NCBI GenBank assembly: GCA_963669455.1 | Contig: OY770026.1 | Coordinates: 558,001-622,000, forward strand | Reading direction: 5' to 3' | DNA from: JAWKWH01 sp963669455 | GTDB lineage: Bacteria; Pseudomonadota; Alphaproteobacteria; Rhizobiales; Rhizobiaceae | Length of the DNA stretch: 64,000 nt | Part shown: piece by piece, positions 45,832-57,705 of the stretch | Position numbering within the stretch: the stretch's first letter is position 1 | Layout: the number at the start of each line of letters is the position of its first letter | Program-made: the position numbers and the translations under genes | The notes under the pieces: model-generated | The model's database searches: none | Seen by the model: the letters and a program-made list of their open reading frames with translations, nothing else | Told to the model about the DNA's origin: nothing

Positions 45832-46920
45832 TCAGCTTCCGCCCGTCGATTCAGATTTGTTACGGTTTTCAGCGCGCCATTTGGTCGGCGTTTTTCCGGT
45901 TACCCGGCGAAATTCCCGGTTGAAATTCGATTTGGTCAAAAACCCGGCGTCAAACATGGCCGCTGTTATCGACATGTCGCCCGCCGCAAGCGCTTGGCAG
46001 GCAGCGCTGATGCGATGGTTGTTGACGAATTGAGACATGTTCACGCCGCAATTGCGGTTGACCGCCTCAGATATTTGCCGGGAGGGAACTCCCAGCCGCC
46101 TGGCAAGACGGCGCAATGTAAGATCAGGATCGCGAAACAGGTCATCGCGCTCCAATTCAGCGCTTAGTCTTTCGACCAACGCCTTGTCGCCGGCTGCGTT
46201 TTGCGCCGGTTGCCGATGGCGGCCATGAACTATCAGGAAGAACATACCTGCCGCAAGCAGAGCTATGCCGGCAATCGATGCGGCAGCGATGATCGATGCA
46301 ATGTGTGTTCCCCCTGTGGCAAGAAAGTCGGCAGCGATTGTCAAATCTGTGATGCCAGAAAACACCAATAGCACCACCGTGGTCCATAAAGCTGTTTTCA
46401 GTATCCGGTTTATGCGTAATGGCGCCCACGACAGCAGATCATCACCCTTCGACCGGGCTACGCTGAGCGCTACGGCGTAACCAAACGTTATCAACGCCAA
46501 AGTGAGGTCGGCAAAGTCGATTGCCAGATAAAGGACAAGCGCGATGACAATAACAGGTATTATGTGAACCGCGATCCGTCGTGACAGGGGCGGGTTTTTG
46601 AATGCCAGCCAGGCCAGCGGCGCGATGAGCACTCCGGTCAGGTGCTGGATGTTGAGGATGCTGTCCACACCATAACCATGGCGCGTGCCCAATAGAGTAA
46701 GCTGGAGGGCAAGGCTTGCCAGAAAAGCGATCAGCCACGGCATGCGGATGGGTTCTGGAAACCGCATCAAAAGCCAGATGGCCAAAACGGCGAGGCCGGC
46801 GGCAGGCATAAATGTCGCGGGTATCATCAGCATCAATACCCGGCCTATTGCGACAGGGCTTGCTTGTCGAGTTTTTTTGACGACCTTGATCGCGATAATG
46901 AACGACTGGAACGTGATCAA
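45832..46920 (-). CDS. AraC-family regulator with membrane-spanning N-terminus
   Basis: Up to 362 residues. The N-terminal two thirds contain about seven hydrophobic helices, like regulators with a membrane sensor domain; the C-terminal 100 residues are a complete AraC DNA-binding domain (LTLRRLARRLGVPSRQISEAVN and FDAGFLTKSNFNREFRRVTGKTPTKWR). The longest frame begins with TTG at 46920; ATG 46833 is a credible alternative. It is divergent from the alpha/beta hydrolase gene and may control it. Confidence 0.82.
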   Translation of the reverse strand: MITFQSFIIAIKVVKKTRQASPVAIGRVLMLMIPATFMPAAGLAVLAIWLLMRFPEPIRMPWLIAFLASLALQLTLLGTRHGYGVDSILNIQHLTGVLIAPLAWLAFKNPPLSRRIAVHIIPVIVIALVLYLAIDFADLTLALITFGYAVALSVARSKGDDLLSWAPLRINRILKTALWTTVVLLVFSGITDLTIAADFLATGGTHIASIIAAASIAGIALLAAGMFFLIVHGRHRQPAQNAAGDKALVERLSAELERDDLFRDPDLTLRRLARRLGVPSRQISEAVNRNCGVNMSQFVNNHRISAACQALAAGDMSITAAMFDAGFLTKSNFNREFRRVTGKTPTKWRAENRNKSESTGGS

Positions 46921-46985
46921 GGTCGAAAATTTGGTGGCGTAATTGTCTGTTTGTGCGGTCTGAAACCAATTTTGAGGAACGCACC

Positions 46986-48026
46986 ATGAAAACCTTGTTA
47001 CACGCAGTTATATTTCTTCTGTCGATGGCCCTTCCGGCATTCGCGTCAGGTGTCGGGTTTACCCGTATCGCTGTTGACGATCCGATGGGCGGCACGATGC
47101 AGGTATCGCTGTGGTATCCGGCAGATGTATCCGGCGGGACCGTAAGCCTCGGCCCGTTTAACTTTCCCGCAACGCGCGATGCTGCGGTTATGGCAGGACG
47201 TCACGGGCTGGTGGTTATCTCCCATGGTACGGAAGGGTCGGACCTTGGCCATCGCAATCTGGCTATTGCTCTGGCGCGCGCGGGATTTATCACTGCGGCC
47301 CCGTTGCATCCGCGCAACAACTACCGCGACAATAGCGGTGTCGGACGCCGGATCGTCATGGAAGGCCGGCCGCGTCAGATCGGTGCTGTCGTGGATGCGC
47401 TAAAGTCAGATGCCGGTTGGCGGAAACATATTGACGCAAGCCGCATCGGCGCATTCGGATTTTCGCTTGGCGGTTACACGGTGCTTGCTGCCGCAGGTGC
47501 TAAGGCTGATCCGTCTAATGTCATCGGTCATTGCATTTCGGGTCCCGCCGATCCGTTTTGCAATATCGTCGGTCCACTGTCGGCATCGATGCGCGAGGCG
47601 ATCGAGCGGGAATACCAAGAAGGTGCGATAGAGGTTTCCGGCCCCCGGTTTTGCGCGATTTCGATTGCCGATCCGGTGGCGGTTCCGTTTTCCGATGATG
47701 CGTTGGCAAAACTTGTCACCCGTCATGTACAGGTGTGGCGGCCTGAACAGGAAAATACGCTTCTGGCGGCGGCCCATGCAAGCCGGGTGGTTCGGCAATT
47801 AAACCTCAGGGCAGATACCGAAATAGTGACGGAAACTGTTGTCACCGGCGCACAGCATTATTCGTTCCTCGCGCCTTTTCCGGCGCAATTGCAGGCGGTG
47901 TTGCCGCGTCAATTAACGGAGGATGCGCCGGGCTTTGACCGAAAGGCATTTCAGGCGCGTTTTGCCGCCGAGGTTACGGACTTCTTCCTCCAGCACATGA
48001 AATCCTGCACCGGCGGGACAAAATAG
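46986..48026 (+). CDS. exported alpha/beta hydrolase (dienelactone-hydrolase-like)
   Basis: A 346-residue protein with signal peptide (MKTLLHAVIFLLSMALPAFA). The hydrolase core has the oxyanion strand LVVISHGTEGS, the nucleophile elbow IGAFGFSLGGYT (serine in GFSLGG) and the C-terminal histidine in GAQHYSFL. Two cysteines (GHCISGPADPFC) may form a disulfide. GAGG lies before the ATG at 46986. It resembles predicted dienelactone hydrolases and platelet-activating-factor-like esterases; the substrate is unknown. Probably under control of the divergent AraC-type gene. Confidence 0.85.
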   Translation: MKTLLHAVIFLLSMALPAFASGVGFTRIAVDDPMGGTMQVSLWYPADVSGGTVSLGPFNFPATRDAAVMAGRHGLVVISHGTEGSDLGHRNLAIALARAGFITAAPLHPRNNYRDNSGVGRRIVMEGRPRQIGAVVDALKSDAGWRKHIDASRIGAFGFSLGGYTVLAAAGAKADPSNVIGHCISGPADPFCNIVGPLSASMREAIEREYQEGAIEVSGPRFCAISIADPVAVPFSDDALAKLVTRHVQVWRPEQENTLLAAAHASRVVRQLNLRADTEIVTETVVTGAQHYSFLAPFPAQLQAVLPRQLTEDAPGFDRKAFQARFAAEVTDFFLQHMKSCTGGTK

Positions 48027-48100
48027 AGTTTTGCCCCCAAGGAAGCGCTGGCAATATTGCTGGCACTTCCGCAGGTGACTGCCGCCGCCGGATGTTGCCG

Positions 48101-48823
48101 TCAGACCAGCCCCATATCCTTGCCAAAGGCAATCAACTGGCCGGTATTACTGCAACTGAACCGTTCCCGCATCTTTTCGATGTGCTTTTCCACGGTTCTT
48201 GGCGATATGCTCAGTTCCAAGGCGATCGTTTTCATGGTTTTTCCTTCAACCAGTTCGGCCAGAACATCGGTTTCGCGTCTGGAAATCCGGTTGGGCTGGA
48301 TCAGCCCGTCATCGACACTTTCGATCAGCGGTTCGACCATGTCGCCAAAGACAGTCCATTTTACGATGTTGGGGACCGGCAGGTGAGGCAGCTTGGTGAT
48401 CATGGCAATGGTCGAAATCAGATTTCCCTGCCCGTCCAGTTCGAAGACGCTGCTTTCGAGCATCAGGTGCAAAAGTTCACCTGCGTTGGATTTGCCGGCA
48501 TAGTTGAGCACAATGCCGTTTTTCAAGGGCTCCAGAAGGTTGCTCTTGGCAAGATAAAGCGCCTTACCGCTGATTTCGCCACATGCTTCCCGGTGCTCGG
48601 GGATTGCGGTGTTGAAAATATCGAACATGGTGATTGTTTCGTCATCGAACCCCAGCATGGCGAACCCCCTGGCATATTTCAGGGTATTGGCGGCGAAGTC
48701 ATAGATGAACACCGCCTGGTTGGATGTCAAAAGCACCCCGTCACCCAAAGCGCGTGCATCTGCCGCGCTGGGGGCGGGGCTGTGTGAGAAATGGTCCTTG
48801 AAATATGAGTGGCCGGTTTTCAT
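48101..48823 (-). CDS. LuxR-family transcriptional regulator with PAS-like sensor
   Basis: A 240-residue protein. The N-terminal part (about 30-160) has a PAS-like pattern (NQAVFIYDFAANTLKYARGFAMLGFDDE). The C-terminal HTH is clear: ISRRETDVLAELVEGKTMKTIALELSISPRTVEKHIEKMRERF. No autoinducer-binding tryptophan/aspartate set is seen, so it is not a typical quorum-sensing LuxR. The ATG at 48823 has GAGG upstream. It is divergent from the outer-membrane barrel gene. Confidence 0.85.
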   Translation of the reverse strand: MKTGHSYFKDHFSHSPAPSAADARALGDGVLLTSNQAVFIYDFAANTLKYARGFAMLGFDDETITMFDIFNTAIPEHREACGEISGKALYLAKSNLLEPLKNGIVLNYAGKSNAGELLHLMLESSVFELDGQGNLISTIAMITKLPHLPVPNIVKWTVFGDMVEPLIESVDDGLIQPNRISRRETDVLAELVEGKTMKTIALELSISPRTVEKHIEKMRERFSCSNTGQLIAFGKDMGLV

Positions 48824-49116
48824 CAACGCCTCGTCTGCTCGTCTAAGAGGCTTGACGCGGCGGAAATACGTATATTCCCGAATTGGAAAATCGCCACAAG
48901 CCTGTACATAAAAGTATGCCGTTAACCGGCATGAACATAGCGATTGACCATCAGGCCGCCCCCTCCGTTTGGGGGGATCGGCTAAGCTGTATCGTTGCTA
49001 TTATGTGTGGAAATTTGCGTTGATTGCAATCAATATGGGGTGATGGTGATATGGCTGCAATGTTATCGGCCAAAGGGTTTTTAACCGGATTCACGCTTGG
49101 CAGGCTCACGTTTAGA

Positions 49117-49758
49117 ATGAACCGCCTCCTGCCATTGACCTCGATATTGGTGGCTGTCTTGATTGGCCTATGCCCGGCTGCTTTTGCGGACCCGCAATGG
49201 TATGTGAGCGGCAAGGTCGGCGGTGCGGATTTCTCCCGGGTTGAAGCGAGAGGAGCCATGGGGACGGTAAGCCAGGTCGATCTGGATGCGGGCATTTTTG
49301 CCTCCGGCGCGGTTGGTGCGCAGGTGTCGGACTATTTTCGCGGTGAACTGGAGTTGTCTTATGTGAGGAACAATGTCGACAGGTTTTTTATGGGCGGGAT
49401 CAATGTTCCCGCCGTTGCGGGACATACCCAGGTTTTTTCCTCTCTTGCAAATCTCTATGTGGACTTCCTGCCGGGAAAGAAAATCCGGCCCTATATCTCC
49501 GGCGGTATCGGTTTAGCACGGGTCAAGACGGATTTTACCGGCCCGGTTGCGATCTTCCCGGGCGGGGTTGTCAGCAATGATTCCGACACGGTTTTTGCCT
49601 GGCAGGTTGGCGCAGGCGCCAGTGTTGCCGTCACACCCAATTTCGATGTGGTGGCAGGCTACCGCTATTTTGGCACCGATGATTTGAGACTGGATATTGT
49701 TTCGGTCAAAGGGCTTGGTGCGCATCAGGTCGTCATCGGCGCCCGTCGCAAGTTCTAG
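49117..49758 (+). CDS. outer-membrane beta-barrel protein
   Basis: A 213-residue precursor with signal peptide (MNRLLPLTSILVAVLIGLCP, then AAFA) and a mature region of alternating hydrophobic strands starting QWYVSGKVGGADFSRVEA and ending VVIGARRKF with a terminal Phe, as expected for an OmpA/Omp25-type eight-stranded barrel. The segment RPYISGGIGLARVKTDF is typical. ATG 49051 is an alternative start but would place 22 residues before the signal. Located between the LuxR-type gene and acnA. Confidence 0.85.
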   Translation: MNRLLPLTSILVAVLIGLCPAAFADPQWYVSGKVGGADFSRVEARGAMGTVSQVDLDAGIFASGAVGAQVSDYFRGELELSYVRNNVDRFFMGGINVPAVAGHTQVFSSLANLYVDFLPGKKIRPYISGGIGLARVKTDFTGPVAIFPGGVVSNDSDTVFAWQVGAGASVAVTPNFDVVAGYRYFGTDDLRLDIVSVKGLGAHQVVIGARRKF

Positions 49759-49860
49759 GCATTTTTCGCCCGGCCGCAGGCCGTATAGCGAATAATGCCT
49801 CGATTGCTCCAAGCGGATCAAGGCGTTGTTGCGGGCCAAAGAAGCCGCAAAACGCTCTAA
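49756..49860 (+). repeat. about 105-bp palindromic interspersed repeat, copy 2
   Basis: It starts TAGGCATTTTTCGC and ends CCGCAAAACGCTCTA and is related to the element at 30902-31006. It shares the terminal blocks, a central GGCGTTGT block and length, but is diverged between. Its first bases overlap the stop of the barrel gene (TAG at 49756-49758), so it may serve as that gene's transcription end. Confidence 0.65.
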
Positions 49861-50178
49861 AAGCCGGTAAGCACCGAATATCGGGCGATACTTTACCCGC
49901 GCCCGGCTTTTGCCGGTCGACCACGCCGATCGGTAACTTTTTGGTCAGTCGTTAATTCGTATTACGGCCTAGCGCGAGCGAAAAAACTCCGCTAAAAGCC
50001 CGGCAGCCACGCCAGCGGCCGGTGTGGAATTGCATATTTGCGCCGAATCTGAGAGCTGCCTTCTCCCAAGGCAGCCGGGACCGGACAGCGGAAATGGTCG
50101 TACCCGCACCTCACGCGCGTTTCCGTGCCACAGGCGTCCATTCCCCTTTTCGGCGGTAAGACGAAGAAGAGGTGGCGC
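49861..50178 (+). other. acnA upstream region with a strong hairpin
   Basis: No gene is seen in this 318-bp gap between the palindromic repeat and acnA. It contains a perfect 8-bp stem with 5-nt loop at 50055-50075 (GCTGCCTT-CTCCC-AAGGCAGC) about 100 bp before the acnA start and not followed by a T tract. It should lie in the acnA promoter or leader. No known riboswitch was recognised. Confidence 0.45.
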
Positions 50179-52872
<2,694 letters not shown>

Positions 52873-52881
52873 GGCCTGACC

Positions 52882-53355
52882 CTAGCCGCCAACCATCGTT
52901 TTCCATCGCAGCTTGAGGGCCTCGTAGCCCTCGGCTGGCTGTGTGTCGTAGATAAGCGCATCATCGTCGAAGCGCATGAATGACTGCGCCGAACGGGTCC
53001 AGATATGACCGGCGGGATAAAGCCAGGATGTATCATCCAGCGTTCCCGCCTTGATATTGACCTCTTCGGCGCCATCTGATCCATGCACCAGCCTGACGCC
53101 GCAAGCGGGGCAGAAATGGCCGAAGCGCCGCCGTCCGGAAGCAGCCATTCGCCATATGGTGGCTACTTTGCCGGTGATGTCGACATCACCGGCGCGAAAT
53201 CTGAGTGATTCGCCAAATGCGCTTGATGTATGGCGCTGACATTCCGTGCAATGGCAAAGATAAAACACGACCGGATTGCCGGATAGCCGGTATCGTACGG
53301 CACCGCATTGGCAGCCGCCATTTATCGGAAGTTCAGGCAGTTCAACCCGTTTCAT
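52882..53355 (-). CDS. GFA-family (glutathione-dependent formaldehyde-activating-like) zinc protein
   Basis: A 157-residue protein with the GFA zinc sites: CQC (C15, C17), CHCTEC (C34, C36, C39) and FCPACGVRL. The family is named after an enzyme forming S-hydroxymethylglutathione, but most members have no proven activity. ATG 53355 (MKRVELPELP) gives a normal length; the frame is open to 53457, which would overlap yebC. It is convergent with acnA. Confidence 0.88.
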   Translation of the reverse strand: MKRVELPELPINGGCQCGAVRYRLSGNPVVFYLCHCTECQRHTSSAFGESLRFRAGDVDITGKVATIWRMAASGRRRFGHFCPACGVRLVHGSDGAEEVNIKAGTLDDTSWLYPAGHIWTRSAQSFMRFDDDALIYDTQPAEGYEALKLRWKTMVGG

Positions 53356-53445
53356 TGAATGAACTCGCAAGTTTTGACGTGAGCCGACAAAATACCTATA
53401 AGCTGCGGTAAATCCAGCACGTTTCAGAAAATCGATAGGGATGCC

Positions 53446-54195
53446 ATGGCTGGCCATTCACAATTCAAAAACATCATGCACCGCAAGGGCCGCCAGGATG
53501 CCGTGCGGTCCAAAATGTTTTCAAAGCTTGCCCGCGAAATCACCGTTGCCGCGAAGATGGGTGCGCCCGATCCGGCGATGAACCCGCGCCTGCGGTTGGC
53601 CATACAAAATGCCAAGTCCCAGTCGATGCCGAAGGACAATATCCAGCGCGCCGTCAACAAGGCGTCCGGCGGCGACAGCGAAAATTACGAGGAAGTCCGC
53701 TATGAAGGCTATGGTCCGGCCGGCGTTGCCGTTATTGTTGAGGCGCTGACGGACAATCGCAACCGCACGGCCTCGACGGTACGCGCGGCGTTTACCAAAT
53801 CGGGCGGTTCGCTCGGCGAGACGGGATCGGTTTCCTTCATGTTCGACCGTGTCGGCGAAATCATCTACCCGGCAAGCGCCGGCGATGAGGAAGCCGTCAT
53901 GGAAGCCGCCATCGAGGCGGGCGCTGAAGACGTGCAGTCCGGTGATGACGGCCACACCATCATCTGCGGGTTCGAAGATATCGGCGATGTATCGACGGCG
54001 CTGGAAGCAGCTCTTGGAGAGGCCGAATCCGTCAAGGCAATCTGGCGTCCCCAGACCGGCGCGCCGGTCGACGAAGACAAGGCGCAGTCCGTTTTAAAGC
54101 TGATCGAAGTGCTTGAAGACGACGATGATGTTCAAAATGTCTACGCCAATTTCGAGGTCGACGACGAGGTGATGGCCAAGCTCAGCGCTGCCTGA
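53446..54195 (+). CDS. YebC/PmpR-family transcription/translation factor
   Basis: A 249-residue protein starting MAGHSQFKNIMHRKGRQDAV, the invariant family start, and containing PKDNIQRAVNKASGG and RTASTVRAAFTKSGGSLGETG. YebC proteins bind DNA in some species and have been linked to translation through polyproline in others. In many relatives ruvC-ruvA-ruvB follow; here they do not. Confidence 0.95.
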   Translation: MAGHSQFKNIMHRKGRQDAVRSKMFSKLAREITVAAKMGAPDPAMNPRLRLAIQNAKSQSMPKDNIQRAVNKASGGDSENYEEVRYEGYGPAGVAVIVEALTDNRNRTASTVRAAFTKSGGSLGETGSVSFMFDRVGEIIYPASAGDEEAVMEAAIEAGAEDVQSGDDGHTIICGFEDIGDVSTALEAALGEAESVKAIWRPQTGAPVDEDKAQSVLKLIEVLEDDDDVQNVYANFEVDDEVMAKLSAA

Positions 54196-54239
54196 CGGGT
54201 GTTGTTTTAGAGCGCGTCTGTTTTCGTTGCGAGGCACGG

Positions 54240-54983
54240 TCAGGTGCGCGGCAGGGCAAGCCCGGCTTCGTTCATGGCATTTTCAAATGTTTTTCCGTTT
54301 CCGACCTGCTCAAGAATTGAGATAATTCCTTTGCGCCCAATCGCGGCGTCAATCTCCTTCACCATAATATGCGCGCCGCCATAAACATCGCGCCAGCCAT
54401 GGGTTTTGACCAGCGGGTTCCAGTCCCTCCAGCCCGGTCGGCTCTGCAAGGCCCTAAGAACCTCCGGCGAAACGGTTTTGGAATAGAGGTTGCTGCCGGA
54501 GATCAAAACCGCAAGACCTTCATCAAACCAGGCGGGCACAGCACCGAAAAAGGTGCGCCACTCGCCAACATGGTTTTTCAACGCGGTATGCGCCAATTCA
54601 TGGGTCGCAATCTCATCGTTGATGCCTTTGGGGTTTAGCCGGACAACGCGCTTTCCGTAAGCCACACCTCTTGTTGCCTTTTTGCCGAAAACCTGATTGC
54701 AAAGACCGGTTGGGCAAAGCACGATTTTAGGGCGGTTGATCGAATATCCGAAATAGGCGGAGACACGGTTCTCGGAACTTAAAATCATCGAGACTGCCGC
54801 TGTTCTGGACGACTCAGCCATTTCCGGCGGTGCGAAAATATTTGGTGCGATCTCATCGAACCCGAACCAGCCAGGCGCCATCATTCTTTGTGGACCTGGA
54901 ACGGCGATTGCCGCGATTGCGGCGCTGCTCAGCATAAAGCAGGTGAGAATTGCCGAAATCAGAACGATTTTCTTTTTGGTCAC
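54240..54983 (-). CDS. exported zinc peptidase-like protein (HELAH motif)
   Basis: A 247-residue protein with signal peptide (about 1-28). The motif ATHELAHTAL gives H128, E129 and H132, and FDEGLAVL places E155 as the third zinc ligand, as in gluzincins of the peptidase MA family. No substrate is known. It is leftward, between yebC and rpmE, with the rpmE terminator close to its start region. Confidence 0.8.
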   Translation of the reverse strand: MTKKKIVLISAILTCFMLSSAAIAAIAVPGPQRMMAPGWFGFDEIAPNIFAPPEMAESSRTAAVSMILSSENRVSAYFGYSINRPKIVLCPTGLCNQVFGKKATRGVAYGKRVVRLNPKGINDEIATHELAHTALKNHVGEWRTFFGAVPAWFDEGLAVLISGSNLYSKTVSPEVLRALQSRPGWRDWNPLVKTHGWRDVYGGAHIMVKEIDAAIGRKGIISILEQVGNGKTFENAMNEAGLALPRT

Positions 54984-55062
54984 CGGTTAAGCTCCATTCA
55001 TCTGATGTCCACCGGCGTCAGATAGGTGTTGATGATGTTTCCGGCAAGGTGCCGTCATCCAT

Positions 55063-55091
55063 AAAAAAACCCCGCGCCAGGCGGGGTTTTA
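55063..55091 (-). terminator. Rho-independent terminator of rpmE
   Basis: On the minus strand the sequence is AAAACCCCGC-CTGGC-GCGGGG followed by seven T residues, a classic GC-rich hairpin with T tract about 20 bp after the rpmE stop. Confidence 0.92.
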
Positions 55092-55111
55092 TCGTCTCTA
55101 TCGGGTCGTTT

Positions 55112-55333
55112 TTAAATACCCAGATTGGAATATTTGCTCTTGAAACGCGAAACGCGGCCGCCACGGTCGACAAGGCCCTGCTGGCCCCCGGTCCAGGCCG
55201 GATGACTGGTCGGGTCGATGTCGAGTGTCATCGTATCGCCCTCAGCTCCCCAGGTTGAACGCGTCTCATATTCGGTGCCATCGGTCATCACGACCTTGAT
55301 CATGTGATAATCGGGGTGGATATCGGTCTTCAT
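55112..55333 (-). CDS. rpmE: 50S ribosomal protein L31
   Basis: A 73-residue ribosomal protein starting MKTDIHPDYHMIKVVMTDGT and ending VSRFKSKYSNLGI. It lacks the zinc-binding CxxC pair, so it is the zinc-independent form usual in alphaproteobacteria. ATG 55333 is the correct start; the open frame extends upstream. It is divergent from the ABC exporter, an arrangement common in rhizobia, and followed by a strong terminator. Confidence 0.97.
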   Translation of the reverse strand: MKTDIHPDYHMIKVVMTDGTEYETRSTWGAEGDTMTLDIDPTSHPAWTGGQQGLVDRGGRVSRFKSKYSNLGI

Positions 55334-55500
55334 CGTCGTTGCCCTACAATAGTCCGGACCGATCTGGCCCGTTTTAAAATCCAAAGCCGCGGCCTTTGTC
55401 CGGCAACGGCTTTCAAAACTCGCGCCGAGGCTATACATCAGACCGGCTGCACACACAAGTGTGCATGAAACCGTTAGAGTTTTGGGGCGCATTAGTTAGC

Positions 55501-57300
55501 ATGGCCGACATTGTTGAGACTGAACGAGACAGAAAACGCCGTTCGCTTAAGCCTTTAAGAAGGCTGTTTCCCTATCTGCTGCGATATCGCGGCCTGGTGG
55601 CCGGGGCGCTGTTCTTCCTGCTTATGGCGGCTGTTACCACACTGACACTGCCGCTGGCGGTGCGCCGCATGATCGACAACGGGTTCTCAGCCGCCGATTC
55701 CATCTTCATCGCCAATTATTTTTCCATGCTGATCGTTATCGCCTCATTGCTGGCACTGGCGTCGGGCTGCCGCTATTTCTTTGTCATCACACTTGGCGAG
55801 CGGATGGTATCCGACCTCAGACGCGATGTTTTCGCCCATGTTGCAAATCTGTCGCCGGGTTTCTTCGATACGGTGCAATCCGGCGAGATCATCTCACGGC
55901 TTACCGCCGATGCCACTCAGATAAAGTCCGCCGTCGGCGCCACCGCTTCGCTGGCGCTGCGCAACACAATTTTGGGTATTGGCGCGCTGGTGATGATGGT
56001 TGTTACCAGTCCCAAACTGTCAGGGCTTGTGATTGCAGCCATACCGCTGGTCGTGCTTCCGCTGATCGGCTTTGGCCGCTCGGTGCGGCGTAAATCCCGT
56101 CTGGCTCAGGACACGCTGGCCGATGCGACAGCCTATGCGTCCGAACAGATTGGCTCGGTGCGCACATTGCAGGCCTTCACCAACGAAAAACTGGTTACGG
56201 GCAAATTTTCCGATGCGGTGGAAAAAGCCTTTGCCGCCGCCCAATCATCCATATTTGCACGCTCGATCCTGACATTCTTTGCCATTTTCATGGTGTTTTC
56301 TTCCGTTGTCGGCGTGTTGTGGTTCGGCTCACGCGATGTGCTGTCTGGAACATTGTCTCCTGGGACGCTCGGCCAGTTTCTGCTTTATTCCGTATTCGCG
56401 GCAGGCGCGCTTGGCGCGTTGTCTGAAGTGTGGGGTGAACTGTCCCAGGCGGCAGGTGCGGCCGAACGGCTGACGGAAATCCTAAACGAACAGTCCGCCA
56501 TTCAGGTGCCCGAACAGCCGGTGGCAATGCCAGAGCCGCCAATCGGCTCCATCGTGTTTGACAATGTCACCTTCGCCTATCCAGCCCGGCCCGACCTGCC
56601 GACGCTGAAAACGCTTTCGTTTACGATCAATCCCGGAGAAACTGTTGCCGTCGTTGGCGCATCGGGCGCAGGCAAGAGCACGGTTTTCTCGATGATCCTG
56701 CGTTACTACGATCCGCTGCAGGGCCGGGTCATGGTGGACGGCATCGACATAAGCAAGACCGATCCCCAAGCGTTACGCGGCAGGCTTGCCATCGTTCCCC
56801 AGGACACGGTCATTTTTGCCACCACGGCGCGGGAAAATATCGGCTTTGGCCGGCCTGGAGCGTCTGATGCGGATATCGAAGCGGCTGCCAATGCAGCCCT
56901 TGCCGACGAATTCGTGGAAAGGCTGGAGAATGGCTACGACACACAGGTTGGGGAACGCGGTGTCATGCTGTCCGGCGGCCAGCGCCAGCGCATGGCGATC
57001 GCAAGAGCGGTTCTGCGTGACGCACCGGTCCTGCTGCTTGACGAGGCCACATCGTCGCTTGATGCAGAGAGCGAAACGCTCGTGCAAAAAGCCCTGGAGC
57101 GCCTGATGGAAGGCCGTACCACCATTGTCATCGCACATCGTCTTGCGACGGTTTTAAAGGCGGACCGGATCCTGGTCATGGAGGAGGGACGAATCGCCGA
57201 AGAGGGCACACATCAAGAACTGGTGGCCAAGGGCGGTATCTATGCCCGCTTGGCCAAACTGCAATTTGATATCGGCACGTCCGGCAATGCGGCGGAATAA
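55501..57300 (+). CDS. ABC exporter, fused permease-ATPase (MsbA-like)
   Basis: A 599-residue half-transporter. Six membrane helices occupy about residues 25-310; the ATPase follows with Walker A GASGAGKSTVFSMIL, signature LSGGQRQRMAIARAVL, Walker B VLLLDEATSSLD and H-loop IAHRL. It belongs to the MsbA-related exporters found next to rpmE in Hyphomicrobiales and should act as a homodimer exporting a lipid or hydrophobic compound. ATG 55501 (MADIVETERD) is preferred over upstream starts on homology. Confidence 0.93.
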   Translation: MADIVETERDRKRRSLKPLRRLFPYLLRYRGLVAGALFFLLMAAVTTLTLPLAVRRMIDNGFSAADSIFIANYFSMLIVIASLLALASGCRYFFVITLGERMVSDLRRDVFAHVANLSPGFFDTVQSGEIISRLTADATQIKSAVGATASLALRNTILGIGALVMMVVTSPKLSGLVIAAIPLVVLPLIGFGRSVRRKSRLAQDTLADATAYASEQIGSVRTLQAFTNEKLVTGKFSDAVEKAFAAAQSSIFARSILTFFAIFMVFSSVVGVLWFGSRDVLSGTLSPGTLGQFLLYSVFAAGALGALSEVWGELSQAAGAAERLTEILNEQSAIQVPEQPVAMPEPPIGSIVFDNVTFAYPARPDLPTLKTLSFTINPGETVAVVGASGAGKSTVFSMILRYYDPLQGRVMVDGIDISKTDPQALRGRLAIVPQDTVIFATTARENIGFGRPGASDADIEAAANAALADEFVERLENGYDTQVGERGVMLSGGQRQRMAIARAVLRDAPVLLLDEATSSLDAESETLVQKALERLMEGRTTIVIAHRLATVLKADRILVMEEGRIAEEGTHQELVAKGGIYARLAKLQFDIGTSGNAAE

Positions 57301-57705
57301 TCGATGCCGGGGGACCAGATTTTACGCGAGATCATCTTTTTATTGTAAAACCCGCGATTGGGCGGCAATCGCCCGGTATTGACACAGTGCCAACACCTGC
57401 TCACAGGCAGAAACATACTGTTTGAATTGGTGATAACTGGACACAATCCTGCCGCTTTTTGCCCCGGTTCGTGCCTTATTCAAAAGCGACGATCCGCCTG
57501 TTGCCTGAGACGGTTCGGTTTGACATTGGTTCCGTATACCCCAAGCCCCCCGCCCACGGGTCAAGGTCGGACCGAACCACTCCGGTGCGTATCCTAAGGC
57601 AAGGCCGTTTGGCCAGGCTTTGAGGAATCCGGTTTGTGGCGACAATTTAGACGATCCCAAACATATTCACCGGCGCCTAGCCTTATCGGTCAGGTGCCGG
57701 TTTTT
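57301..57705. other. intergenic region ending in a plus-strand terminator
   Basis: No credible protein gene lies in this 405-bp gap. The minus-strand frame at 57340-57660 does not resemble any family. Because a plus-strand terminator closes the region 370 bp after the ABC exporter stop, it may contain the long 3' end of that transcript or an unannotated small RNA. No SRP, 6S, tmRNA or RNase P consensus was seen. Confidence 0.4.

Noticed and set aside
46921..46985. Search for tRNA or rRNA genes in gaps of the window
   Set aside because: No cloverleaf with the conserved T-arm sequence or rRNA stretch was seen in this or other intergenic gaps; a covariance-model scan would be decisive.
54208..54224. 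TAGAGCGCGTCTGTTTT after yebC, resembling an element end
   Set aside because: Match is short with a deletion relative to the consensus and no inverted partner nearby; could be chance.
57340..57660. Minus-strand 106-codon frame downstream of DUF1223
   Set aside because: No recognisable domain, rich in Gly, Arg and Trp as in random GC-rich frames, and separated from DUF1223 by a hairpin.
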